A stretch of DNA of 64,000 bases from contig NZ_CP059162.1 of the NCBI RefSeq assembly GCF_013466605.1, positions 3,348,001 to 3,412,000 on the forward strand. Reading direction: 5' to 3'. Shown here one piece after another: positions 34,221 to 42,056 of this stretch. This DNA comes from Pseudomonas chlororaphis subsp. aurantiaca (lineage in GTDB: Bacteria > Pseudomonadota > Gammaproteobacteria > Pseudomonadales > Pseudomonadaceae). The stretch's first letter is position 1; the number at the start of each line of letters is the position of its first letter. The position numbers and the translations under genes are program-made. The notes under the pieces are model-generated. The model ran no database searches, had not been told where the DNA came from, and worked only from the letters and a program-made list of their open reading frames with translations.

Positions 34221-34499
34221 ATGAGCAACCCGCGTTACCCCGAAGAATTCAAAATCCAAGCGGTCAATCAAGTGACCGAAAAGAAGCTGCCTGTCGCTGA
34301 TGTAGCGGCCCGTCTTGGCGTGTCGACGCATAGCTTATATGCCTGGATAAAGCGCTACAGCAAACCTCAAGAAGAACGACAGCAAGACGATGATCAGCAC
34401 GCTGAACTGCGTCGTCTGCGAGCAGAACTCAAGCGCGTCACTGAAGAGCGAGACATCTTAAAAAAGGCCGCCGCGTACTTTGCCAAGGAGTGCGGCTGA
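34221..34499 (+). CDS. IS3 transposase OrfA
   Basis: 92 aa: a helix-turn-helix (YPEEFKIQAVNQV, then VAARLGVSTHSLYAWIKRY) and a leucine-zipper-like coiled coil (ELRRLRAELKRVTEERDILK). It binds the IS ends and dimerises. AGGAGG precedes the ATG. Translation can shift to the orfB frame at 34460-34466, giving the active OrfAB transposase. Confidence 0.92.
   Translation: MSNPRYPEEFKIQAVNQVTEKKLPVADVAARLGVSTHSLYAWIKRYSKPQEERQQDDDQHAELRRLRAELKRVTEERDILKKAAAYFAKECG
34460..34466 (+). promoter_or_regulatory. -1 ribosomal frameshift heptamer A_AAA_AAG
   Basis: The zero frame of orfA reads TTA AAA AAG here, so the standard IS3 slippery sequence is in the correct phase. A -1 shift enters the orfB frame with no stop before it. 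Confidence 0.8.
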
Positions 34500-35371
34500 A
34501 GTACGCCTTTATCAAGCAGCGCGCGGGCGACTATTCGATTCGGCGGCTTTGCCTGATGCTGAAAGTCCATCCCAGCGGTTATTACGCCTGGCTGTCCGAG
34601 CCGCAATCTGTACGCGCCAAAGACGACCAGCGACTGCTGGGTTTGATCAAGCATTCATGGCTGGAGAGTGGCGGCGTTTATGGCTATCGCAAAGTCCATG
34701 ACGATCTGCGCGAGGTCGGTGAAGATTGTGGTCGCCATCGTGTAGCGAGGCTGATGCGTCTTGAAGGTCTGCGCTCTCAGACAGGGTATCGACGCCGCCC
34801 TGGAAAGTACGGCGGTAAGCCAGCGGTCGCCTCACCCAATTTGCTGAAGCGCCAGTTTGATGTCGTAGAACCCAACAAAGTTTGGGTCACCGACATCACC
34901 TACATTCGCACTTATGAAGGCTGGCTGTATTTGGCTGTGGTGTTGGATCTGTTTTCTCGCCAGGTCGTTGGCTGGTCAATGAAGTCGCAGATGACCAGTG
35001 ATTTGGCTATTGACGCGTTGTTGATGGCGGTTTGGAGGCGTAAACCGAAGCAAGAAGTGATGGTTCATTCCGACCAAGGCAGCCAGTACAGCAGCTCCGA
35101 TTGGCGCAGCTTTTTGAAGGCAAACAATTTGGTTGCCAGCATGAGTCGCCGAGGCAACTGTCATGACAACGCTGTGGCCGAGAGCTTTTTCCAGCTTCTG
35201 AAACGGGAACGGATCAAGCGAAAAATCTACACCTCGCGGCAAGATGCTCGTAGTGATGTGTTCGATTACATCGAGATGTTCTACAACGCAAAACGCCGTC
35301 ATGGTTTCAACAATCAGCTGTCACCGGCAGAGTTTGAAAAGCGTTACGCAATGAGCTTGCAAGGTGTCTAG
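34490..35371 (+). CDS. IS3 transposase OrfB (DDE integrase domain)
   Basis: 293 aa from a GTG at 34490, though it is normally made as the OrfAB fusion. It has an HTH_21 region (YAFIKQRAGDYSIRRLCLML) and an rve integrase domain. The DDE triad is visible: first Asp in VWVTDITYIRTYEGW, second in VMVHSDQGSQYSS, Glu in NAVAESFFQLLKRE. The ending YNAKRRHGFNNQLSPAEFE is typical of the family. Intact. Confidence 0.93.
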   Translation: MRLKYAFIKQRAGDYSIRRLCLMLKVHPSGYYAWLSEPQSVRAKDDQRLLGLIKHSWLESGGVYGYRKVHDDLREVGEDCGRHRVARLMRLEGLRSQTGYRRRPGKYGGKPAVASPNLLKRQFDVVEPNKVWVTDITYIRTYEGWLYLAVVLDLFSRQVVGWSMKSQMTSDLAIDALLMAVWRRKPKQEVMVHSDQGSQYSSSDWRSFLKANNLVASMSRRGNCHDNAVAESFFQLLKRERIKRKIYTSRQDARSDVFDYIEMFYNAKRRHGFNNQLSPAEFEKRYAMSLQGV

Positions 35372-35389
35372 AGAATCCGGGGCGATTCA
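35363..35389 (-). repeat. Right inverted repeat of the IS3 element
   Basis: 27 bp, starting just inside the end of orfB; complementary to the left end at 23 of 27 positions. Confidence 0.88.
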
Positions 35390-35517
35390 TAGGTTATATC
35401 GACCATGTTGCCATTGAGTGCCTCCTGCGCGCGGACAAGTCAGGCTCGCTTCGCCAATTTATCGAACCCCTCAAGCTGAGCATCCAGCAAGCCGTTCGTG
35501 CGGAACAAAACGGTTGA
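35390..35517 (+). pseudogene. 3' fragment of a gene cut by the IS element
   Basis: Directly after the IS right end an open frame with ordinary codon use runs to TGA at 35515-35517. It includes IDHVAIECLLRADKSGSLRQ and ends QQAVRAEQNG. It has no start of its own and no matching 5' part on the other side of the IS, so it is a truncated gene end. I do not recognise the family. Confidence 0.45.
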
Positions 35518-35647
35518 GGCCATCAGTAACTTGATACATAAGGCAAAGCCAATCGTTCAGGGCGCTAGACAGAAATTACACTACATTGCTATAACAATAT
35601 GCTTTCGCAAAATGGCAATGATATTAAATGCATACATGGAGTGCTTG

Positions 35648-36409
35648 ATGAAAAAAATTTCATCTTCGAATTATGAAGTCGTGCGACAATTGTTTACTGA
35701 AGACTACCCTAACTTGCCGTTTGTTCATGGGCTTATCGAAGGCGTGCTACCGGGCGAAATTTTCGTTGATAACACCTCCAATCCTGCTAGCTGCATTCTG
35801 GTTAGCGCTGCCTCCTATGTGTTCACCTCTGGGATATCCACCTCGAAAGCAATGCGGTCCTGCGTTGATTTATTGAGGGATAAGGCAGAAATGAAACTCG
35901 TTTTGCCAGAGTTAGGTCCCCATGAGGCTAAGACGCTTGGCTTGGTGCCGACGGCGCGTCGCCAATATAGCTATTCTAATGTTCGCCCCATTGATCTGAA
36001 AAATACTTCAGGTTACGAAATTCGATCTATCGCGAGTGAGTCTTTTTTTAAAGAGTGTATTTGGTTCGACCTCATGGATACTATTTTCGGGGGGGCTGAA
36101 AACTTCCTTCAACGAGGTTTTGGTTGCGTTTTCTGGGACGCTGACTCAGGGGTCATCGCGAGTGAGGCTTATGGTATCCCTTCTAAGCAGTATGTAGAGA
36201 TTGGTACCGTGACTCATCCCGCTTATCGGGGTAAAGGCTTGTCGACTATGCTTTGCAATCATCTCATCCGTCATGTATTTGAGCTTGGACTCAGACCGAT
36301 CTGGTCTTGCGATGAGAGCAATACTGCTTCGTGGGGTGTCGCTGAAAAGCAAGGGATGGACGGCAAACTTCATTATAATTTTTACAACCGCGCCGCGAAT
36401 CACAAATAG
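35648..36409 (+). CDS. GNAT-family acetyltransferase, low-GC, probably acquired
   Basis: 253 aa from the ATG at 35648, which has GGAG six bases upstream; the frame is open further up to 35498 but without a good ribosome site. The C-terminal half has the acetyl-CoA loop region (IGTVTHPAYRGKGLSTMLCN; R/Q-x-x-G-x-G/A is seen as RGKGLS) and ends with WSCDESNTASWGVAEKQGM, as in GNAT_acetyltran (PF12746-like) proteins. The substrate is unknown. The gene is clearly AT-richer than the housekeeping genes here, which suggests transfer. Confidence 0.75.
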   Translation: MKKISSSNYEVVRQLFTEDYPNLPFVHGLIEGVLPGEIFVDNTSNPASCILVSAASYVFTSGISTSKAMRSCVDLLRDKAEMKLVLPELGPHEAKTLGLVPTARRQYSYSNVRPIDLKNTSGYEIRSIASESFFKECIWFDLMDTIFGGAENFLQRGFGCVFWDADSGVIASEAYGIPSKQYVEIGTVTHPAYRGKGLSTMLCNHLIRHVFELGLRPIWSCDESNTASWGVAEKQGMDGKLHYNFYNRAANHK

Positions 36410-36548
36410 CTCAATGGGCTCGAAACCACAAAGTGCGCTGACAAAGAGGACATCAAAATCGCTGGGCAGGTCAGACCATCCTTAAATAGCGGAGAACAAA
36501 TTAGAGTTCGTCGCGCACGATGCCCCTGCGACCCCGGGCCCGCATTGT

Positions 36549-37211
36549 TCATTTCGGAGTTACTTTGCGGATACGGTATACGCAGCGACGAGCGCCCTGC
36601 AGCAAATGCTCCTCGCGCGTAACCTCCCCCCATCCCTGCATCAGCATTTGAAACTGCGATAATTCCGACGCGCAGAATCCTTGGCACTTTGTTGCCGCAG
36701 CGCAAATCGGACAATGGTCCTCGATCAATAAAAAATCATCACCATCACTCTCAACCCGTGCCATGTACCCTTCCGCGTCACGCGCATCTGCCAGTCGCAT
36801 AACGCGCTCGGCCAAGGAGCTTGCCGATGCCAATTGCGCTTGATACTCGGCCAGCTGCTGCATGCCACGGTGTTCGATGATCTGGTTTATGCCCGTCTGA
36901 CCAAACAGGTGCGCCACAGAGTGGATAATTTGCACGGTGAGCTGGGCGTGCGTATCCGGAAATCGGGCATGACCTGCCGTAGTCAATTGCCATAACTGCT
37001 TGGGTCGACCGACACCGGAACGTGAGATCACGCTATCGACCAGGCCTTGTTCAACCAATTTCGCCATCTGTTGCCGTACCGCCTCGGACGTCACGTTCAG
37101 CACCTTTGACAAGCTTGCCGTGCTGCATGCGCCGTGGGTTTTAAGGTGTCTCATTAGCTGTTCGGATGAGCGCTGCGTTAAATTTTCAAAGTTTTCTCTT
37201 GCGTAACTCAT
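36549..37211 (-). CDS. ArsR/DeoR-type winged-helix regulator with a cysteine cluster (SufR-like)
   Basis: 220 aa. The N-terminal winged helix (HGACSTASLSKVLNVTSEAV, then MAKLVEQGLV) is followed by a helical middle part. A cysteine motif EDHCPICAAATKCQGFCASE lies near residue 170, with four cysteines spaced as in SufR-like regulators that bind an iron-sulfur cluster. It should therefore sense iron, oxygen or oxidants. It is divergent from the EamA exporter gene 98 bases away, its likely target. Confidence 0.8.
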   Translation of the reverse strand: MSYARENFENLTQRSSEQLMRHLKTHGACSTASLSKVLNVTSEAVRQQMAKLVEQGLVDSVISRSGVGRPKQLWQLTTAGHARFPDTHAQLTVQIIHSVAHLFGQTGINQIIEHRGMQQLAEYQAQLASASSLAERVMRLADARDAEGYMARVESDGDDFLLIEDHCPICAAATKCQGFCASELSQFQMLMQGWGEVTREEHLLQGARRCVYRIRKVTPK

Positions 37212-37309
37212 CAGCTTCTCGGCAATATTGAAAGTATTAGCTTTGTTTATTAAGGCATTTCACCTGGCATGGTCAAGCCTATTGACCCGAAAAATAGAAG
37301 GAATGATGC

Positions 37310-38224
37310 ATGGAAACTCAGAAGACACTGCGGGATTACCTGATGCTGCTTGCCATCGGCGTTGTGTGGGGAGGGCAGTTTTTATTCAACGCACAAGCTG
37401 TTCAGGCGTTTCCACCGATTACAGTCGCCGCTGCCCGGGTATTGATCGGCGCGATTACACTGAGCATCGTGACGGGGTTCATCTCGGAGCCATCGACTCC
37501 CCACGCTAAACGCTCATTGTCCGTCGGTATATTGTTTTTATGCATCGCCTTGTTTGAGGCCGTGCTGCCGCTGTTTCTGATCGTCTGGGGGCAACAGCAC
37601 GTGGACAGCAGCGTGACTGCGGTCATCATCGGCAGTGTTCCTATCATTACCTTGATCTTGTCGGTTTTTATGAGCAAGCGTAAAGGTTTTACCGTTTATT
37701 CCGGGCTTAGTGTCATCCTTGGCTTTATCGGTATTGTGGTGCTGGTCAACCCTAGTGCAGGCGGCATAGGCGGAAAGTTCATCTATGAAATGGCCATTTT
37801 TCTCGGCGCAGTGAGCTTCGCGTTCAGCCTCAATCTATTGGAAAGAATCCCGCACAGCAGTCCGATTCGCTCAGTGAGAAACATCTTGTGGATTTCTTCG
37901 GTTCCATTAGTCATTGCAGCACTGGTACTGGACAAGCCGTGGTTATTGGCCTGGAATCTTGAAGGGGCACTTTCAGTGCTGGTATTGGGCATGATTGGTT
38001 CTGGGCTTGCGTATCTGATGTATGCCTCGTTGACTCAGCGCTGTGGGTCTGTATTTACCTCGCTGTCCAATTTCATCGTTCCCTTGGTCGGTGTCATCCT
38101 GGGCGTGGCTATTCGTGGCGAGGAGTTTGGCTCCAAAGAAGGATTGGCGCTGGTGTTGATCATTGCCGCGTTGGCCGTCAACGAAGCTAAATTATTATTT
38201 AGAAAGAATGTTGAGGCTGTCTAA
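37310..38224 (+). CDS. EamA/DMT-family inner-membrane transporter
   Basis: 304 aa with about ten membrane segments in two EamA repeats (IGVVWGGQFLFNAQAV near the start; the second starts near residue 150 with FIYEMAIFLGAVSFAF). The family exports amino acids, metabolites or drugs. AAGGA precedes the ATG. It is paired with the divergent cysteine-cluster regulator and has moderate GC content like its neighbours. Confidence 0.87.
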   Translation: METQKTLRDYLMLLAIGVVWGGQFLFNAQAVQAFPPITVAAARVLIGAITLSIVTGFISEPSTPHAKRSLSVGILFLCIALFEAVLPLFLIVWGQQHVDSSVTAVIIGSVPIITLILSVFMSKRKGFTVYSGLSVILGFIGIVVLVNPSAGGIGGKFIYEMAIFLGAVSFAFSLNLLERIPHSSPIRSVRNILWISSVPLVIAALVLDKPWLLAWNLEGALSVLVLGMIGSGLAYLMYASLTQRCGSVFTSLSNFIVPLVGVILGVAIRGEEFGSKEGLALVLIIAALAVNEAKLLFRKNVEAV

Positions 38225-38325
38225 GCTCTATTGATATTGCGCGCTACCCCTTTGGTAAAAAAGCAACCTTGTATTATTTGTGCCTGGCTCTATAGAACCA
38301 GATACCAACCCTCCGTTAAATTGAT

Positions 38326-38347
38326 GGGGCTGCCAATCGGCAGCCCC
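38326..38347. terminator. Hairpin between convergent transporter genes
   Basis: Perfect 9-bp stem GGGGCTGCC/GGCAGCCCC with a 4-base loop in the 228-base gap (38225-38452) between the EamA and MFS genes. T-runs are lacking, so the terminator role is likely but not certain. No gene was seen in the gap. Confidence 0.6.
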
Positions 38348-38452
38348 CTTGGTGAGCGATGGTTCAAGACGCTGCATGGATGCAAGAGTTGGTTGGTATT
38401 GACGCGTGGAGGAGGCCGGCCAACTCAGAGGGTGTCTAGTTTAATGACGCTG

Positions 38453-39592
38453 TCACACAGAGCGCGTGCTTTTCCTTCTTCTGTCAGTCGATAGAAGTGC
38501 CACTACGCTGCAGATTAAGATGGTCCAGCCCAGTGTCTGTGCCCATGCCACTAGAATCATCGCTGCACCAATCAACAAGTAGTACAGCAAACCAAACAAC
38601 GCGCCCGCTGTACCGAGGCGGTCGTGATATGCCGCCAGCGCTCCACCCAATACATTAGGAATTGCCATACCGAACGCCAATACCACCAGTAGCATCGGCC
38701 ATACAAACAGCCAACTGCCCTGTAATAACAATACAAGCAAAGCGCCCAAGAACATCAGCCCACTGGCTATTTTCACCAGGCTCGAACTGTCTACGCCACG
38801 CTTTAGCAAAAGCCTGTTCAACCACGCCCCCGACGCCGAGCCCAGAGCCAGCAATACTCCGCTGTAGCCAAAGGAGTGGGCCGTCATTTCCAAGGCGTCA
38901 AACAGGAAAGGCCCCAGACTGTAATAGCTGAGCAGTGCAACGTTGAACACAGCTACCAATATGGCAGATCGCCATATCGCGCCGTCCTTGAGCATGCGAC
39001 CCAAGGTGCCTAATAGTGGCGCCGAGGATGTTGCTTCCGGACGAGTTTCCGGCAAACGCAGCAGACACCAAGCCCATAGCACCAGGGACAATAACAACAG
39101 GCAGGTCAGCATTCCTCGATAACCGTAAAACTCAACCAGACTCGCACCCGTAAACAGACCAATTGCCGGGCTTGCAGCCAAGGCGATTCCTGCAATGGAA
39201 TAAACATGTGCTAGTTCGGTGCCACGGTAGCGGTCGCGCAGTAGTGTTTGAGTAACCACCGAGCCAACCGCTGCGCCAAACGCCGCCACTGTCTGAGCAA
39301 CGATGAGTCCCTCAAAGCTTTTGGCAAGCAATGCAAGTGTGGAGCCGAGTGCATAAACCACCAAGCCTGCGAGCATGGCAGCGCGTCGCCCCAGCCGGTC
39401 ACTGATCCGGCCCCACACCACTACACCAAGCGCAAAGCCAATAAAAAACACTGAGAGTATTTGGGATGCTGCCTGCGACCCCACATTAAATGTCTGTCCG
39501 ATATCCGTCAGTGCCGGGCTATAGAGAGTCTGGGCAACTTGGGGGAACATCAGCAAGGTTATCGTTAGCACAAGAAAGCTACGGGAATTCAT
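38453..39592 (-). CDS. MFS transporter, Bcr/CflA drug-efflux type
   Basis: 379 aa with 12 membrane segments. Segment 1 starts after MNSRSFLV; the A motif between segments 2 and 3 is GRISDRLGRRAAML, and LYSPALTDIGQTFNV after segment 1 is typical of Bcr/CflA proteins. The ATG at 39592 is preceded in frame by GTG and TTG codons, so the start is uncertain by two residues. It is divergent from an AraC gene 101 bases away, which probably controls it. Confidence 0.87.
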   Translation of the reverse strand: MNSRSFLVLTITLLMFPQVAQTLYSPALTDIGQTFNVGSQAASQILSVFFIGFALGVVVWGRISDRLGRRAAMLAGLVVYALGSTLALLAKSFEGLIVAQTVAAFGAAVGSVVTQTLLRDRYRGTELAHVYSIAGIALAASPAIGLFTGASLVEFYGYRGMLTCLLLLSLVLWAWCLLRLPETRPEATSSAPLLGTLGRMLKDGAIWRSAILVAVFNVALLSYYSLGPFLFDALEMTAHSFGYSGVLLALGSASGAWLNRLLLKRGVDSSSLVKIASGLMFLGALLVLLLQGSWLFVWPMLLVVLAFGMAIPNVLGGALAAYHDRLGTAGALFGLLYYLLIGAAMILVAWAQTLGWTILICSVVALLSTDRRRKSTRSV

Positions 39593-39693
39593 CAACACGT
39601 ACTCGTGGTAGGAAAGTAACGCAGTTTAAAGCCGTAATTTTCGGCGTATTATCTGAGGTTCGACAATTAATCATCAAAATCGGACAAGAAGCC

Positions 39694-40485
39694 ATGGCCT
39701 ACCTCGAAGCTGATAGTCCCTTTGATCCCGACAGCTTCGATGTACCCGTAGCTGGTATACGTGCCTTGCATCGCGATCATGACTCCGGCGTGCATCAACA
39801 TAACCGGGGACAATTGTTGTTCACCCAGCAAGGCAGTGCCCGAATCACTCTGGACAATCAACTGTGCCTGCTGCCGCCAATGCGTGCTGCGTGGATACCG
39901 GCGGGGGTCAAGCACCGCGCCGTGATACAGCAAGCAGCAGAATATCGCTCAGTGTATTTGGACCGATCGCTATCTCTACCATTAGGTAATGAAGTGCGAG
40001 TCATCGAGGTCAGTTCGCTGTTACGCGCCGTTCTGGAAAGCATGACTCAGGCTCCGTATGACACTGACTGGAGCTTGGGGAAATACGCCCATTTGCTGGC
40101 GCTGTTTTTAATTGAAATAGCCGAGGCGCCGAGGCAGCCAATTATCCTGCCATTGCCTCAGGACAAACGCCTTGCGCCGTTGCTGGCACACCTTGATTTG
40201 TTGCCACCGAATTTGCAGACCCTGGTGACTCGCGTAGGCGCAAGTGGAAAGACCATCGGCCGTATCTTCTTGCGCGAGACAGGGATGGGTTATCAGCAAT
40301 GGCGGCAACAGTGGCGACTGCTGCGTTGCGTTGAGTTGCTAGCTACCGGACACAGCCTTGATGACTGTGCGTTTGAACTGGGCTTTAGCAACGACAGCGT
40401 GTTGATCGCTTTCTTCAAAAGCTTGACTGGAACCACGCCGCGGAACTATCTCAAGAAGAGTGTGGGTTTTGACCAGGGTCTATAG
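39694..40485 (+). CDS. AraC-family regulator (cupin plus HTH)
   Basis: 263 aa from the ATG at 39694 (AAGAAG upstream); a longer open frame back to 39490 overlaps the MFS gene and is not supported. N-terminal cupin: HDSGVHQHNRGQLLFTQQGS and WIPAGVKHRAV. The C-terminal pair of helix-turn-helices covers VTRVGASGKTIGRIFLRETG and ATGHSLDDCAFELGFSNDSV. Likely regulator of the divergent MFS exporter. Confidence 0.87.
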   Translation: MAYLEADSPFDPDSFDVPVAGIRALHRDHDSGVHQHNRGQLLFTQQGSARITLDNQLCLLPPMRAAWIPAGVKHRAVIQQAAEYRSVYLDRSLSLPLGNEVRVIEVSSLLRAVLESMTQAPYDTDWSLGKYAHLLALFLIEIAEAPRQPIILPLPQDKRLAPLLAHLDLLPPNLQTLVTRVGASGKTIGRIFLRETGMGYQQWRQQWRLLRCVELLATGHSLDDCAFELGFSNDSVLIAFFKSLTGTTPRNYLKKSVGFDQGL

Positions 40486-40632
40486 GTTCGGCGGGGGAAG
40501 CAGCATCTTCAGCAATGCAGCTTTGCGCTCGGGTGAATGGTTCGGCACAACCAGCCTCTTTCCAGCCTCCAATATGCTTTTTCAGGAAAAACCGAAGAAG
40601 CAACAACTATTCTGGCACCGGGGGCTCCCCGA

Positions 40633-41430
40633 TTAAGTGGTCGTGTAGCCTTTACACCACTGCATCGGACTGCACCCCATCTCCTGGCGAAACATGTAGG
40701 TGAATGCCGAGCCGGACCTGTAACCCAAACTTAGTGCGATGTCAGTCACGTTGCGCCCGGCGCCCAGCCATTCCAGCGCTCTGAACAAGCGCATGCGATG
40801 ACGCCACGCTCGCAGGCTGACACCGACCTCTTTCTCGAAGTGTCGGGTCAGCGTACGGCCAGAGGCGCCCAGCTCGGCACCCCATGCGTCCACGCTACGG
40901 CTATCTGTTGGGTGGGCATAGAGCATTTCAGCAATCTTGCGCAGCATCGGGCTTCGGGGCCAAGGAAGATGGGAGGTCTGGACTTTCAGGCGGTGTAATT
41001 GTGCGAGGATCAGGCTGTCTACCTGGCTGCGGTAGTTCGCGTCCTCAAGCTGCCCGTCGATCTCCTCCAACTCGACTATCAGTGCACGCAGAAGCGGGGA
41101 TACCGAAAGCACGGTACACGTCGTCGGCATGGCGAGATCGGGTACATCGGCTATATAAAGATTGCGAAATTGTGCGCCATGGGGGGTCCCCATGCGATGC
41201 GGCACGCCGGTGGGTACCCAGATAGCTTGCTGAGGTGTGATCAGGTACTGGGCGTCTTCCACCGTGACCAGCAGTGTGCCGGCCATAGCATAGACGAACT
41301 GGTTCCAGCGGTGCTGATGAGTTGTGCATGCCCGCCGCGCCGACAGAGACTCGGACCAAAGGAAAACCGGCCGCGGCAGGGGGCCGATTTCCCGCACGTC
41401 CCTAACGGTCCAGTCGTTGTTCAGATTCAT
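40633..41430 (-). CDS. AraC-family regulator (cupin plus HTH)
   Basis: 265 aa from the ATG at 41430, with GGAAG eight bases upstream; in-frame ATGs at 41475 and 41565 lack a ribosome site. Cupin motifs: ACTTHQHRWNQFVYAMAGTL and WVPTGVPHRMG. The HTH pair ends in ALSLGYRSGSAFTYMFRQEM, characteristic of the family. Its 5' end faces the toxin locus, with nothing intact between. It is related in build to the regulator at 39694. It may control the toxin genes, but this is inferred from position. Confidence 0.85.
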   Translation of the reverse strand: MNLNNDWTVRDVREIGPLPRPVFLWSESLSARRACTTHQHRWNQFVYAMAGTLLVTVEDAQYLITPQQAIWVPTGVPHRMGTPHGAQFRNLYIADVPDLAMPTTCTVLSVSPLLRALIVELEEIDGQLEDANYRSQVDSLILAQLHRLKVQTSHLPWPRSPMLRKIAEMLYAHPTDSRSVDAWGAELGASGRTLTRHFEKEVGVSLRAWRHRMRLFRALEWLGAGRNVTDIALSLGYRSGSAFTYMFRQEMGCSPMQWCKGYTTT

Positions 41431-41447
41431 ATAGATGCTTCCAAAGA

Positions 41448-41490
41448 TTGTCTTGTTTTCGATGCCGAAAGTCATTCTATCGAAAGACAA
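41448..41490. promoter_or_regulatory. Inverted repeat upstream of the AraC gene and toxin locus
   Basis: TTGTCTT-GTT-TTCGAT (41448-41463) faces ATCGAAAGACAA (41479-41490), pairing over 12 bases apart from a 3-base insertion. A second pair, CCGCTTG/CAAGCGG, lies at 41547-41553 and 41581-41587. They lie 18-160 bases upstream of the AraC ATG and before the decayed 5' copy of the toxin gene; they are candidate operators. The part 41858-42056 just before the toxin ATG is AT-rich, and I saw no certain -35/-10 pair there. Confidence 0.35.
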
Positions 41491-41626
41491 ACAGTTTTGC
41501 AGGTTGTTAGCATGTTTTTTAGTTGTAAATAGCACATCCACAAAGGCCGCTTGAGGCGAGCGCAATAAGTTTTACGCGAGCAAGCGGTCTATGTTTTCTC
41601 TCCCTTAGTAAGTAGGAACAGTACGA

Positions 41627-41857
41627 ATGCATCAGTCCTGGGAAGATAGGCAACAAGCCATTCAGGCCTTGGAAGTGCGTGATAAATATCAGGCCTCCGT
41701 CAATGTGAGTAAGGCCTTTCCTTTATCAATGTCTCTTCAAGATTGGTGAGGGCGGATGCAGGGATATTATGGAAATACTGCGGCCGCTACTCACGCACTG
41801 TTTCAGCAAAAAGAAGTCGAAATGCCATCCGTTCAACGGTCCATGAAGCAGCTATAG
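41627..41857 (+). pseudogene. Decayed copy of the 5' end of the toxin gene
   Basis: An ATG frame starts MHQSWEDRQQAIQALEVRDK, matching the toxin start MRQSWETLQQALQSLKTRDD at most positions. At 41747-41749 a TGA follows DW where the toxin has NWLGMKG. The same frame continues with GRMQG and HALFQQKEVE, which align with GMKG and RDRFQEIDAA in the toxin, and ends in TAG at 41855. It is therefore a 76-codon partial duplicate broken by an in-frame stop. It lies 199 bases before the intact gene and could be the remnant of a replaced N-terminal cassette. Confidence 0.75.
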
Positions 41858-42056
41858 CCGTGAAGTCATTTGTCGATTGTTTTGCGAGTATCGGTGAGGT
41901 GGGGTATTGAATATCTAATATTATATTTATCTTTTGTTGACTTTCTGCTTTGGTGATCAATTCGGCAAGTATGATTTTTCGTCGTGAATACTGAGCGCGT
42001 CGATGTGTTCATTTGGACGATATCTTTATATTTATTAATGTGAAGGAATATTGTAA

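Larger units (their letters stand above)
34159..35389 (+). mobile_element. IS3-family insertion sequence, complete (1,231 bp)
   Basis: It is bounded by 27-bp inverted repeats that agree at 23 positions and begin TGAATCGCCCCGG at both ends, with the 5'-TGA...TCA-3' termini usual for IS3. It carries orfA and orfB with a -1 frameshift signal, so it looks able to transpose. The flanking 3-4 bases (ATT left, TAG right) do not form a target duplication, which suggests deletion or recombination after insertion. Confidence 0.92.

Noticed and set aside
34156..35392. Target-site duplication for the IS3 element
   Set aside because: Flanking bases ATT and TAG differ; shifting the borders by one base does not help.
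38231..38494. An 87-codon frame after the EamA gene
   Set aside because: It overlaps the hairpin and the 3' end of the MFS gene, has no ribosome site and random-looking composition.
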